In this document: positions 25,945 through 34,915 of the stretch, piece after piece
How positions within the stretch are numbered: the stretch's first letter is position 1
Layout of the letters: each line of letters starts with the position of its first letter
Assembly (NCBI GenBank): GCA_963698275.1
Contig: CAVOQE010000001.1
Location: forward strand, 1,364,001 to 1,428,000
DNA from: Anderseniella sp963698275
Lineage (GTDB): Bacteria; Pseudomonadota; Alphaproteobacteria; Rhizobiales; Aestuariivirgaceae
DNA: 64,000 nucleotides
Direction of reading: 5' to 3'
Notes under the pieces: model-generated
Databases searched by the model: none
The model's input: the letters and a program-made list of their open reading frames with translations, nothing else
What the model was told of the DNA's origin: nothing
Program-made: the position numbers and the translations under genes

Positions 25945-26237
25945 CGGGAAACCTCCGTTTCCGCAGGTCGTCGCGCGATGGTAATGGCAGCGAAACGCAC
26001 AGCCACGAAGGTCAGTACGAAACCGGTCAGCGCCACCGGCCCGCTTTGTGCCACCAGCCAGCCAATGCTCAGCAACGCCGCGATGCGCAGCACGCTGCTC
26101 AACAACAGCACAGCCGTCGGGCTTGCCGACCGCAATGCCAGATGCATCCCCAAGGCCAGCCCGGCGAAGAACAGCACACCCGCCATGGCCCCGGCGAGTG
26201 TTCCCAGCCCGAGAATGCTCCAGTCGATGTCGATCAT
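25935..26237 (-). CDS. atpR: N-ATPase AtpR membrane protein
   Basis: A 100-residue protein from ATG 26237, with AAGGAG about 8 nt upstream. Three hydrophobic segments (about 12-35, 42-62, 67-88) fill most of it. Its place between atpQ and atpB and its size match AtpR, a small membrane protein found only in N-ATPase operons and thought to help c-ring or complex assembly. Named by position; homology was not tested. Confidence 0.8.
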   Translation of the reverse strand: MIDIDWSILGLGTLAGAMAGVLFFAGLALGMHLALRSASPTAVLLLSSVLRIAALLSIGWLVAQSGPVALTGFVLTFVAVRFAAITIARRPAETEVSRWN

Positions 26238-26521
26238 TTTGCGTCTCCTTCCTTGCCGACCCACGCCCCGGCTATCAATGCGCCCAGAACCACCCCGGCC
26301 AGAATCAACGCGATGGTCCATGAGAAATCCTGTGCTGCCACGCGATCCAGCCAAAGCCCCAAAAACGCGCCGCCCACGGTCGGCACGGCAATTGACCAGC
26401 CGATCATGCCGAAGGTGCCGACACCACGCAGCGGACTTGGACCCGGATTATCGCGCGCGGCCTTTATGCGGCGGGCTCGATCGCTGATATCCTCCGCCGT
26501 TTTGTCATGCTCCTCGGTCAT
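26234..26521 (-). CDS. atpQ: N-ATPase AtpQ (AtpI-like) membrane protein
   Basis: The product has 95 residues. A charged N-terminus (1-30) is followed by two membrane helices (about 38-58, 68-90) with G-x2-L-G-L-W-L-D-R between them, the AtpI-like signature. AtpI-type proteins assist c-ring assembly or Mg2+ entry. Overlaps atpC and atpR by four bases each, so the whole upstream half of the operon is translationally coupled. Confidence 0.82.
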   Translation of the reverse strand: MTEEHDKTAEDISDRARRIKAARDNPGPSPLRGVGTFGMIGWSIAVPTVGGAFLGLWLDRVAAQDFSWTIALILAGVVLGALIAGAWVGKEGDAK

Positions 26522-26928
26522 GGGTGGGGCTTTCGCAAGCTGGCGAAGCGGTGCACCATATCGGCCTCGAGCCGGGACAGAGCTGCCCGCGCGGCGCGTT
26601 CGTCATCTTCCATCGCTGCAAAACTGCCGCCAACGGTTTCATGCAAGCTATCAAGGTTGTCGCTTTCAACGCCGCGGCGTACCGCAATCTCGACCCTGTG
26701 GCCCTTCTTGACCAGCAGCCCCTCATCAATACCGAATATCCGCTCGTTCCCGTCTGGTAGCGTGATCAACAGCACCGACGGCACAAGTGCCGTAACAAAA
26801 TCGACATGGTTGGGCAGGATGCCGAACCCGCCGTCAGCAGCCGTCGTCGTCAGGCGGGTCGCTGATCCCTCGAACAGGGTACGGGTGGGCAACCGCAGAC
26901 TGACCTGCATTTCACGGACCATACTCAT
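26518..26928 (-). CDS. atpC: N-ATPase epsilon subunit
   Basis: A 136-residue epsilon subunit with the N-terminal beta-sandwich (R-L-P-T-R-T-L-F-E-G, G-x-F-G-I-L-P-N-H-V-D-F-V-T-A-L) and a C-terminal helical hairpin (E-D-D-E-R-A-A-R-A-A-L). It sits second in the operon after atpD, whereas ordinary F-type operons end with atpC; this placement is diagnostic for N-ATPases. Overlaps atpD by four bases. Confidence 0.88.
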   Translation of the reverse strand: MSMVREMQVSLRLPTRTLFEGSATRLTTTAADGGFGILPNHVDFVTALVPSVLLITLPDGNERIFGIDEGLLVKKGHRVEIAVRRGVESDNLDSLHETVGGSFAAMEDDERAARAALSRLEADMVHRFASLRKPHP

Positions 26929-28307
26929 GCGGCCTCCTTCAGGTCGGAAAGTCCGCCAATCATGTAATAGGCGCTTTCCGGCAGATCGAATGTGGTCTGG
27001 GCCAGGATTGCATCGCAGCCGTCCAGCGTCTCTGCGATCGGCACCAGCCTGCCCCTGGTTCCAGCTGACGCAGTCACGGTGAAGAAAGGCTGGGTCAGGA
27101 ACCGCTCCAGTCTGCGGGCGCGAGCGACGATGGCGCGGTCATGGGCCGACAACTCCTCAATTCCCAGCATGGCGATGATATCACGTAACTCCTCGTACTC
27201 CGCCAGTGTCCGGCGCACCGCACGGGCAATATCGTAATGCCGTTGCCCGACGACAGCGGGCGTCAGCATGACCGAGGATGAGGCCAGCGGATCGACCGCC
27301 GGGTAAAGTCCCTCGCTTGCCCGCTTGCGCGACAGCACGACCGAGGCTGAAAGGTGCGAAAATATATGTGCAGCCGCCGGATCTGTAAAATCGTCCGCCG
27401 GAACATAGACCGCCTGAATCGAGGTTATGGAGCCCTTGCGGGTTGAGGATATCCGTTCCTGCAGGGCGGCGAGCTCGGTTGCCAGCGTCGGCTGGTAGCC
27501 CACGCGCGACGGCATCCGGCCCAGCAGGCCTGACACCTCTGATCCGGCCTGCACGAACCGGAAGATGTTGTCGATCAACAGCAGCACGTCCTGGCCCCGT
27601 TCGTCGCGGAAGAACTCAGCCATTGTCAGTGCGGAATTGCCAACCAGAAATCGCACGCCGGGTGGCTCGTTCATCTGGCCGAAAAGCATCACCATCTTGT
27701 CGCGCACGCCGGCCTCACCCATCTCGCGCCAAAGCTCTTCTGCTTCGCGCGACCGCTCGCCGATGCCGCAAAAGAGGCTGACCCCGTGGTGGTGTTCGAC
27801 CGTGTTGTGAATAAGCTCGCTCAGCAGCACCGTCTTGCCGACGCCTGCGCCCCCGAAGAGGCCGGTCTTACCGCCGCGTTCGACAGGTGACAGGAGGTCG
27901 ATCGCCTTTATTCCCGTTTCGAGAACTTCAGCCCGCAGCACTCGCTCCGATAGGGATGGAGGCGCGTTATGTATGGGGCGGTACCCAACCGCAGCAGGAG
28001 GCGGCAGACCGTCAATGGGTGCGCCAAACACGTTCAACATCCGGCCCAGCACCGCTTCGCCCACGGGTACCTCGATCCCGGCGCCGCTGGCCGAAACGCG
28101 GACGCCCAACCCCAACCCACGCACCGGGCCAAGCGCTATGCAGCGCACCACGCCATCGCCGACCAGCGATGCGACTTCCAGCGCGACACCGCCTGCGTGC
28201 ACAAGCGCATTGATGCGCGGAACTTTCCCGGTAAAAGCCACGTCCACGACGCCTCCGCGGATGGCGACAATGGTTCCGGCTGCAAGGTTTTCTTCGACTT
28301 TATCCAT
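26925..28307 (-). CDS. atpD: N-ATPase beta subunit (catalytic)
   Basis: A 460-residue catalytic subunit, first gene of the operon. Visible motifs are the P-loop G-G-A-G-V-G-K-T-V, the catalytic G-E-R-S-R-E-A-E-E-L-W segment, V-L-L-L-I-D-N-I-F-R-F (Walker B) and the L-S-A-H-D-R region near the C-terminus (the DELSEED loop is L-G-I-E-E-L-S-A here). The 460-residue length is close to usual beta subunits. Order D-C-Q-R-B-E-F-A-G follows. Confidence 0.92.
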   Translation of the reverse strand: MDKVEENLAAGTIVAIRGGVVDVAFTGKVPRINALVHAGGVALEVASLVGDGVVRCIALGPVRGLGLGVRVSASGAGIEVPVGEAVLGRMLNVFGAPIDGLPPPAAVGYRPIHNAPPSLSERVLRAEVLETGIKAIDLLSPVERGGKTGLFGGAGVGKTVLLSELIHNTVEHHHGVSLFCGIGERSREAEELWREMGEAGVRDKMVMLFGQMNEPPGVRFLVGNSALTMAEFFRDERGQDVLLLIDNIFRFVQAGSEVSGLLGRMPSRVGYQPTLATELAALQERISSTRKGSITSIQAVYVPADDFTDPAAAHIFSHLSASVVLSRKRASEGLYPAVDPLASSSVMLTPAVVGQRHYDIARAVRRTLAEYEELRDIIAMLGIEELSAHDRAIVARARRLERFLTQPFFTVTASAGTRGRLVPIAETLDGCDAILAQTTFDLPESAYYMIGGLSDLKEAA

Positions 28308-28722
28308 TATGCGTTACCTAACCATACGGCGTTACAGGTGCACCTGCGCGGCGCTTGAGGATTGCCACAGCTTGCTCCAGCCACGAAGGTTGAGTACGGG
28401 CAGTTCATCAGACATCAAGACGCCGACCAGCGCTTCTTCCCCGGTGATTGAAACGCGACTATCCCTTTGCAATTCAAAAACCTGCCGGTACGCGCCAAGT
28501 TTGTTCCTCCTGGACAAAGACTCTCACGGAAGCGGCTCCTAAAAATTGATCTGCATCATAAATTACGCCGCCTTTCTGGATAGTTTTGATGACGGACGGT
28601 TGAAAAAAACCATGAAGCTGCGGTGTTGAGTGTTAGACAGCTCACCAGACAAAGCAGAAGGCTGCCTTGGTTCGCTCGCCGAAGGTTTGGCAGCACCAAT
28701 ACCGGCGAAAAGTTTGCTCGCC
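28308..28722. other. Leader region of the N-ATPase operon
   Basis: A 415-bp gap between the AmpG-like gene and atpD. An AGGAGG on the minus strand (about 28508-28513) precedes a TTG that opens a 27-codon frame, and a 52-residue frame (V-F-E-L-Q-R-D-S-R-V-S) ends at 28332; neither is convincing alone. An FNR-like site lies at 28547. Confidence 0.4.
28547..28560. promoter_or_regulatory. FNR-like box (one mismatch) upstream of N-ATPase operon
   Basis: TTGATCTGCATCAT differs from the FNR consensus at one end base. It lies 240 bp before atpD, within the likely promoter region. Confidence 0.35.
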
Positions 28723-30231
28723 TTATTCGTCGGGTATCGGGGCCAGCTTGCCGGCCCAGTACACCAGGAACAGAACCGGCAACCCCAACAGTGCGGTGAC
28801 GATGAAAAAGCCCGGATAGCCGGTGGCTGAGACGATCGAGCCGGAGTAACCGGCCAGCGCCTTGGGGACCAGAAGCATGATGGAACTGAACAGCGCATAC
28901 TGGGTGGCCGTGAAGGTGACGCTGGTCAGGGCGGACAGATACGCCACGAACGAGGCAACTGCGAAACCGGCAGACAGATTGTCGGCCGTGATGACCGCGA
29001 TCAGCAGATTGACGTTGGCGTTCTGGGTCGCCAGGTAGGCAAACAACAAATTGCTCGCCGCCGCCAGCAGGGCGCCGATGAACAGCCCGCGCATGACACC
29101 GATACGGCTCGCCAGAATGCCGCCCAGAAAACCGCCGGCGATTGTGGCAACAAGGCCGTAGAATTTTGAATAGGTTGCGATCTGGGCGATGTCGAACCCC
29201 ATCTCAAGGTAGAACACGTTGGCGACTGCTCCCATGACAATATCGGCAATCCGGTAAATGCCGATCAGCGCGAGGATCACCACAGCCGCCTTGCCGTAGC
29301 GCGCAACGAAATCGGTAAACGGTTCCACGTATGATTTGCGTGCTTCTGCTGCCGGGACAAAGCGCAACCTGGCGAGGCAATAAAGAACCAGTCCGGCAGC
29401 GCCCAGGCTGACAAACAACCGCGCGGTGTTGAAAAACAGCTTGGTAAAGGGCCCAAGGTCCTTCGGTGTATCGGGGAACAGGTTGAACATGGCAATCAGG
29501 CCCGCGACGCCGGCAATGAAGGCCAGGAAAAGCTTCATTTGCACCACCTTGTCCGTGGCGACGTCTCCACCGACTTCGGGTTCCGGTGACAACAGTGTGG
29601 CGAGGATGCCTACCAGCATGAAACCTGCCATGATGCGGTACACGGTCGTCCAGGTTTCCGGATCGTAGGTTTCGGCCCCCAACCAGGCGGCAAACCATAA
29701 CGAACCGGCACCTGCCGTCAGCATGGCAACGCGGTATCCCGCGACATAAGCGGCAGATAAAAACGCCTGCATGCGTGGCGGGGCGGACTCTATGCGGTAG
29801 GCATCGATAACGATGTCCTGGGTTGCACTTGTAAAACCAATGGCAACCGCGCCGACAGCGGTCCAGACAAGCGATGTCGCCGGATCCGTGGCCGCGGTGA
29901 ACAGGATCGCCGCCATGATGCAAAGTTGCGAAACCAGCAGCCACGCCCGGCGGTGACCCAAACGCTGGGCCAGGAAGGGCAGGGGGATCCGGTCGATCAG
30001 CGGAGACCAGACAAACTTGAAGCCATAAGCGATGCCGGCCCAGCTGAAAAACGTCACCACATCGCGCTGGACACCGGCCTTGATCAGCCACACCGAGAGG
30101 GTGGAAAACACAAGCAGAATCGGCAGGCCGGATGAAAAACCCAGCAGCAACATGCGCAGGGACCGGCCACTCAGCAACAGCGCCAGCGTTTCCTGCCAGC
30201 TATCGGCTCTGCCGACAGTATCAGTCTGCAT
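28723..30231 (-). CDS. AmpG-like major facilitator permease (muropeptide-type)
   Basis: A 502-residue protein with about 12-14 membrane helices. The AmpG family N-terminus is clear: G-F-S-S-G-L-P-I-L-L-V-F-S-T-L-S-V-W-L, then W-S-P-L-I-D-R-I-P and T-Q-D-I-V-I-D-A-Y-R-I-E. AmpG brings GlcNAc-anhydroMurNAc peptides from the periplasm for cell-wall recycling. No ampD or nagZ lies beside it. Proteins in this family also include other sugar or peptide carriers, so the substrate is a family-level inference. Confidence 0.8.
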   Translation of the reverse strand: MQTDTVGRADSWQETLALLLSGRSLRMLLLGFSSGLPILLVFSTLSVWLIKAGVQRDVVTFFSWAGIAYGFKFVWSPLIDRIPLPFLAQRLGHRRAWLLVSQLCIMAAILFTAATDPATSLVWTAVGAVAIGFTSATQDIVIDAYRIESAPPRMQAFLSAAYVAGYRVAMLTAGAGSLWFAAWLGAETYDPETWTTVYRIMAGFMLVGILATLLSPEPEVGGDVATDKVVQMKLFLAFIAGVAGLIAMFNLFPDTPKDLGPFTKLFFNTARLFVSLGAAGLVLYCLARLRFVPAAEARKSYVEPFTDFVARYGKAAVVILALIGIYRIADIVMGAVANVFYLEMGFDIAQIATYSKFYGLVATIAGGFLGGILASRIGVMRGLFIGALLAAASNLLFAYLATQNANVNLLIAVITADNLSAGFAVASFVAYLSALTSVTFTATQYALFSSIMLLVPKALAGYSGSIVSATGYPGFFIVTALLGLPVLFLVYWAGKLAPIPDE

Positions 30232-30336
30232 TCAATTACCCGGATGCTGTTGTGAAGCCATGATTTGCCCGATATCCGCGATGATTCTGTCTGTCGGGCG
30301 ACAGTGGCATAGGCAAGTCCGGTTTTCCAGTGCGCC

Positions 30337-31005
30337 TTACCTGTCGGCAAAGGCTTTCTGAAACGGTTCGGGTTTACCAAGCAGGTATCCCTGTGCCTCG
30401 TCGCAGCTTCCCTCGGTCAGCATCGCCAGTTGCCCGCTTGTTTCAACGCCTTCGGCTGTTACCCTTATTCCCAGTGACGAAGCCAGTGCAAGGATTGACG
30501 TCACCAGTGCCCGGCTGCGATCATCCAGCGATATGCGTTCGGTGAAGCAACGGTCGATCTTCAGCTTGGTAAAGGGGAACTGGGTGAGGTAGGCCAGCGA
30601 TGAGTAACCGGAACCAAAATCGTCGAGCGACAGGCTGAGCGCCCAGTTTGCTTAATTCCGACAGAACCTTCTGTGTGTTGTCGGTATCTTCTACAATAAC
30701 ATCCTCTGTTATTTCGATCTCCAGCCGGTGTGCCTGCAGGCCAGACAATCACCTCTGTCGGCGCCAAACTGAATGAACTGTTCGAGCTCGGTGCCGGGAA
30801 TAACCAGTTCTGGCGGGCAATCCAGGAGCGGGCACAATTGTGCATTTGCGCCAAGAATGCGCCGGCTGTCGTAGACCAGAACACCCTGTTCCATCTGGTC
30901 AACAATGGTGCGGTATGTCGCCACCCCGAAATCACCCAGCGAATGAACGCCCGGTTCTGAGTGCAAATTCGACATTTTACTATTTGCTGATGGTTTCACA
31001 AACAT
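30337..31005 (-). pseudogene. Remnant of a PAS-(GGDEF)-EAL cyclic-di-GMP signalling gene
   Basis: The N-terminal frame (start near 31005 or 30975) encodes a PAS domain (D-Q-M-E-Q-G-V-L-V-Y-D, then P-P-E-L-V-I-P-G-T-E-L). At about 30750 it jumps into the middle of an EAL domain (H-R-L-E-I-E-I-T-E-D-V-I), and a frameshift near 30650 precedes the rest (F-T-K-L-K-I-D-R-C-F, T-A-E-G-V-E-T, C-D-E-A-Q-G-Y-L-L-G-K-P) up to the stop at 30337-30339. The GGDEF domain and the EAL catalytic start are deleted. Non-functional; a large internal deletion of a two-domain c-di-GMP enzyme is inferred. Confidence 0.75.
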
Positions 31006-31630
31006 CTCTCGAATACTGGATTGCGGGAAGCGCAGTCTACGTTCATCAGGTTACGGAACACCCAATCCCACGAGGGTGAAAGCCGCGGGCAGGTTCGCAA
31101 AATGTTAACTGTATGACTGGCCGGAGGTTCAGTGGCTGGACGCCGATGCGGGCATCGCGCGAAAACATGAATTGCGTTGTCGCAAGGTGCTTGCTGAGCA
31201 AATCTGCGGGCGCAACCTGGCGTCCGTTAACCGTGTTCAGAACTGGTGGTTTAATGTCATCGTGAACTCGCCCATATTTCAACACAATTTCACCCAATTC
31301 TCTTCCTGTTTACATCGAACTCGGTGCCTACAGTTAGTGTGTTAGTTGACAACAAAGGGACGGCCTTTGTGATGCGTAAGTGTTTAACCGCTTACCCAGC
31401 ACGCCGGTGTTTAACCGGGTGGAGGGGCAATATGACTGGTGTGTTTTGTGCAGCTGTTGCTGCGCTGTTTTCATATCCATACGTCAATGCCGGATCACGG
31501 GGCGCTTTTCGATCAATTCATTCGCGAGGGTGAGGGAACTTCGAAAACACACAAAAAGACCGTGAGAGTCGTGTGGAACTACCGCCGAGCTGATCCAGCG
31601 GGGTCGTAAGCGGAACAGGGGAATAGCGTT
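31006..31630. other. Long intergenic region upstream of membrane-anchored repeat protein
   Basis: This 625-bp gap holds a possible 83-codon minus-strand frame (31046-31297), two copies of GTGTTTAACCG within about 40 bp near 31380-31420, and a 33-codon frame from ATG 31432 with GGAGG upstream. No clear promoter or terminator was identified. Confidence 0.4.
31046..31297 (-). CDS. Possible small hypothetical protein
   Basis: An 83-residue frame from TTG 31297 with AGGAAG about 7 nt upstream. The text V-L-N-T-V-N-G-R-Q-V-A-P-A-D-L-L and P-L-N-L-R-P-V-I-Q-L has protein-like composition. I recognise no family, the start codon is weak, and it may be a remnant of a longer gene. Confidence 0.25.
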   Translation of the reverse strand: MGEIVLKYGRVHDDIKPPVLNTVNGRQVAPADLLSKHLATTQFMFSRDARIGVQPLNLRPVIQLTFCEPARGFHPRGIGCSVT

Positions 31631-32692
31631 ATGAGTAACAATGCAGACGACAGTCGAAATGGGTTCAAAAACAGCCGTATTGATTTGAGCCAGCTTGGTG
31701 ATGATAGCTGGAACAAGCCCTTGACCGGCTCTCCTGCAACACCAGGCCCACGTAGAAAACCAGCAGCGGTCGCCACGCCGAATGCCGGCAACCGGCGAAC
31801 ACATCTGGATGATTTGTTTGAAAGCCGGGTCCATGCCGCAACCGCCAGGCGGGCGGTAAAACAGAACAAGGGGCAGAGCCGCGTCTGGCTGTTTGCCGGC
31901 GGACTTTTCCTGGCAAGCGTTGGCGGTATCGCAGCCGCCTATTACCTCGTTGGGCCGCCCATGGCCATGTCGGCTTACAGCACGGATGAGGTGTTATACC
32001 AGGCAAAGCAAACGTCGTCGCTTGAAGTTGACAGCAATATTGCCGGCACAAGTTCCCACTTTCAGGGTGTGACGGTGTCTGCAACCATGCCCGACAGCAC
32101 GACAGGCTATGCGTCAGGGTCACCGGTCATGGCTGAGCCTTCTGCCAACGGTCAGTCTGCTACTGACACTGTCACACGAGACCCGGTCGCTCCGCCTGTT
32201 TCGGCGCAACCTGCTGCGGCAGACACAATCGCTGCGCAAGGAAAGGCTGCAGAACCACAGCAAAATGATGTAGCTGCCGTGGACGACGCACCTGCAGACG
32301 CAAAACCACAGACAATGACGGCTCAACCCGAAACCGAACGGATGGTGCGTATTGTGCCCACTGCCGTGTCTGAAGAAGTTGAAACCAGAACCAATGTGAA
32401 TACGGCTACGGCTACTGCGCCGGCTGCGTCCGACGCCACGTCGGGGCAATGGATAGCCCTGCCGGCGGAACCCAAGCCAGCCGCTCCGTCCATGGTTACG
32501 GCTGCCGCGCCACAGCAGCCGGGTGCGTCCGATCCAATTGTCGATCCTGTCAAGACACAACAGGAATTGTTCAAGGCGTTTCAGGACTATCTTGAAAGTT
32601 CAGGTCACAAGGTAGCGGGCAATAGCGAGAGCCAGGAAGAACTGTTCAACAAGTTCATCCGGTGGAGCATGGAAGCTCCGAAAGACAACTGA
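31631..32692 (+). CDS. Membrane-anchored protein with Ala/Pro-rich stalk and C-terminal F-x2-F-x2-[W/Y] tandem motif
   Basis: A 353-residue protein. Residues 1-80 are cytoplasmic and charged, about 85-107 form a single membrane helix, and a long disordered Ala/Thr/Pro/Gln-rich stalk (about 110-305) leads to a compact C-terminus (309-353) with L-F-K-A-F-Q-D-Y-L and, after V-A-G, L-F-N-K-F-I-R-W. This tail aligns with the tails of the genes at 35963 and 34180. The layout is that of an inner-membrane anchor displaying a periplasmic docking module. Convergent with the gene cluster at 32824-37117, separated by a strong terminator. No named family recognised. Confidence 0.6.
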   Translation: MSNNADDSRNGFKNSRIDLSQLGDDSWNKPLTGSPATPGPRRKPAAVATPNAGNRRTHLDDLFESRVHAATARRAVKQNKGQSRVWLFAGGLFLASVGGIAAAYYLVGPPMAMSAYSTDEVLYQAKQTSSLEVDSNIAGTSSHFQGVTVSATMPDSTTGYASGSPVMAEPSANGQSATDTVTRDPVAPPVSAQPAAADTIAAQGKAAEPQQNDVAAVDDAPADAKPQTMTAQPETERMVRIVPTAVSEEVETRTNVNTATATAPAASDATSGQWIALPAEPKPAAPSMVTAAAPQQPGASDPIVDPVKTQQELFKAFQDYLESSGHKVAGNSESQEELFNKFIRWSMEAPKDN

Positions 32693-32761
32693 CCCTGGTC
32701 TGACTGTCACAGAGTATATTGGCTACCGTAAATTTCGGCGGTTGCGTGTTCAAAAACAACA

Positions 32762-32794
32762 GAGCGCGGTTTTGATGTTCTCAAAACCGCGCTC
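32762..32794. terminator. Bidirectional rho-independent terminator
   Basis: A perfect 14-bp stem (GAGCGCGGTTTTGA with TCAAAACCGCGCTC) closes a 5-nt loop, with T-rich flanks on both strands. It separates two convergent genes, 31631-32692 and 32824-33915. Confidence 0.85.
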
Positions 32795-32823
32795 CTGTTT
32801 TTGCAAGCGTATGACTTTGCAGT

Positions 32824-33915
32824 CTACTTCGAGTTGGCCCGATGTTCTGCCATTTGCCGGGTGACGATCCGGAACCATTCACCGGACTCTTTCAATTTGG
32901 TTATGCCGCTGTCCAGCGTCGCGATATAAGCTTTCGCGTTCGGGTTGGTTTTGGCGATTACCGCGTGCATGGTCGCTACCTGGGAGAGATGGTCCTGGAA
33001 TTTGACCTTGTCTTTGGCACCTATCTTGGCGATGGCGCCTTCTGCCACATCAGCTGCCAGAACCACGGCATCATACTTGCCTGAGACCAGGCCTTCAAAA
33101 CATCCCGTAGTCATGCTCTCTCGTGAAAACTTGATGTTGGGTTCCACGAGATCCACCTCTTCCATCATGAAAGTCGAGTAACCCGAAGGGCGGCAGACAT
33201 GAAGCCCGAACAGGTCTCTATGGGAAGCAGGGCGCGGTTGATCAACACGGGTGTAATAGCCAATGATCTGTTCGAACATGGGCTGTGACCAATCAAGATT
33301 GTTACAGCGAAATTTGGAATCGTCACTGAGCTTGTCTATCAGTGCGCAGTTCGGTTTGAACCAGACAAGGCCGAAATCATAGGCGTGGTCTGAGATCAGT
33401 GGTTGCAGGTGAGCGCCCCAATCGTTGATGAAGTCTATCTTGTAGGATGGTTTGCCATCTGCAAGAGACATGGCCACGTTTGTGACCTCGGTGATCATGC
33501 CGCCCTGGGCCTGGTCCTCGTTGGTGAACGGTGCCCAGTCTGTTCCGACAACGAAGCGAATTTGGCGGGGTTTCGGAGGTGGCAATGCTGCTGTGGTAGG
33601 CGCGGCACGCAGAACAGAAGTGTTGGCGGTGGACGGAGACACATCATCCAGGCAGGGTATGTTGAGAGTGGCACCTTCCTGAATGAATGAAGGGTCCGGT
33701 CCGATCGAGCCGGAATTGGCGCTGTAGACAAACTGGAAACTGACTGCGCCGCGATAAGCTCGCCAGGCAATTTGATTGAGACTGTCTCCGCGCACGATCC
33801 TGTACGGTTCACCGCACTGTATGGACTGCGCCATTGCCGGGCTTGGGCTGACTGTCGCGCCGACGCTCAGTACGCCGGCAACGGCAAATGCTGAAAACAG
33901 ATTATGTAGTTTCAT
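32824..33915 (-). CDS. LysM domain + family 3 solute-binding-like periplasmic protein
   Basis: A 363-residue protein. A signal peptide (1-29, A-M-A-Q) is followed by a LysM-like domain (about 35-90: Y-R-I-V-R-G-D-S-L-N-Q-I-A-W-R-A-Y, ending L-N-I-P-C), then a linker and a family-3 binding-protein fold (about 117-350: V-V-G-T-D-W-A-P-F-T, D-F-I-N-D-W). LysM binds peptidoglycan, so the binding domain would be tethered to the wall rather than free. The amino-acid-binding residues are not clearly canonical. No permease is adjacent. It is the last of four minus-strand genes in the exported cluster. Confidence 0.7.
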   Translation of the reverse strand: MKLHNLFSAFAVAGVLSVGATVSPSPAMAQSIQCGEPYRIVRGDSLNQIAWRAYRGAVSFQFVYSANSGSIGPDPSFIQEGATLNIPCLDDVSPSTANTSVLRAAPTTAALPPPKPRQIRFVVGTDWAPFTNEDQAQGGMITEVTNVAMSLADGKPSYKIDFINDWGAHLQPLISDHAYDFGLVWFKPNCALIDKLSDDSKFRCNNLDWSQPMFEQIIGYYTRVDQPRPASHRDLFGLHVCRPSGYSTFMMEEVDLVEPNIKFSRESMTTGCFEGLVSGKYDAVVLAADVAEGAIAKIGAKDKVKFQDHLSQVATMHAVIAKTNPNAKAYIATLDSGITKLKESGEWFRIVTRQMAEHRANSK

Positions 33916-34179
33916 GTTGTTCTCCAGAAGTCGAATTCATGTAAGTTTTTTTGAAAGCGATCAGTTTTATGGGTTCTGATTGATCCAATCGAAACACATA
34001 CTGATCTTGTCGGCTTGGACGCACCGACGCTGTGAGTTGCTGTCTTCACCCATGTCCAGACCTATCGCGTCATCGCATTGGTGGTGTTTCCCGCCGTATC
34101 CTCTTTTCTCGCCGTCCCGTGTTTTTCTATAGTGTGTGCGCCATGGTCACCGGTTGGACCGGGTCCACGGCAATACTGT

Positions 34180-34551
34180 CTAATTCGCAGTATTCTTTTT
34201 GCGCCATTCGAGAAATTCCTGAAAATCCTGATTGCTCTTGCGCCACTGGAGAAAGGCGCGGAACAACTCGAGTTGCTCATCCTGGCTGAGTTCTGTTGTC
34301 TGGGGCTGTGCAGCCGGCGCGGGTGACAAATCAGGACAGCCGGTCCCTTCACAACGCACATCGGCCACCGGAACCCGGATTTGGCCGACAGACGTGGAAA
34401 CGACGTAAAATTCCTTGTCCAGCTTGAGTAAGTCGCCTTCAATCCGGGTGTAACCGTCATTGGAAATCAGCACGATCGGCTCCGCATTTGCGACAGAGCC
34501 GAAAGTCGTCAGGCACACTACACAAAATGAAAAAATGGCCGCACGCCGCAT
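34180..34551 (-). CDS. Small periplasmic protein with two C-terminal F-x2-F-x2-W motifs
   Basis: The product has 123 residues. Signal peptide 1-23 (V-A-N-A), then a beta-rich domain (about 26-75) with I-S-N-D-G, G-D-L-L-K-L-D and V-x-C-E-G-T-G-C-P-D-L. I have seen this pattern at the N-terminus of some OmpA/phosphate-binding-like proteins. A Pro/Ala linker follows, and residues 90-123 hold L-F-R-A-F-L-Q-W and D-F-Q-E-F-L-E-W. The tail motif is shared with the genes at 31631 and 35963. Function unknown; a scaffold or adaptor role is inferred. Confidence 0.6.
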   Translation of the reverse strand: MRRAAIFSFCVVCLTTFGSVANAEPIVLISNDGYTRIEGDLLKLDKEFYVVSTSVGQIRVPVADVRCEGTGCPDLSPAPAAQPQTTELSQDEQLELFRAFLQWRKSNQDFQEFLEWRKKNTAN

Positions 34552-34915
34552 CTTGATCTCCCCAGATCACAGCCTAGCCCGGTACCACAACATGTGCCGA
34601 ATAGTGCCGCCAAACACTACTCAATATCGGAACGGGAATGCTCGATCACCAACCGCCACGCAAGCTCTTCGAATAGTCATATTCAGCTCACAGAGTGGTC
34701 TTTGTTACATCCAAATATGTCGAAAATGAGCAGTGCAGACGATCTGGCCGGAGGGAATTTTCATATCGGTCCAGGTTTGTTCAAGAGTCCCGATTTGGCA
34801 CTAAATCAGTTCCCAAATCTCAGGAGGTGACTGCCTTCACCCGGTAGGATAACCATCCATATCAGCACTGTCCAGGACGCTGACTTCGCGGGGAGGGTGG
34901 GCAGGGTTCGGCGTG
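34552..34915. other. Intergenic region in the exported-protein cluster
   Basis: A 364-bp gap between two minus-strand genes. No gene, terminator or regulator site was recognised. It may contain the promoter of the 34180 gene. Confidence 0.4.

Noticed and set aside
31432..31533. A 33-codon frame with GGAGG upstream and a hydrophobic start
   Set aside because: Too short to support from sequence alone, although a leader peptide is possible.
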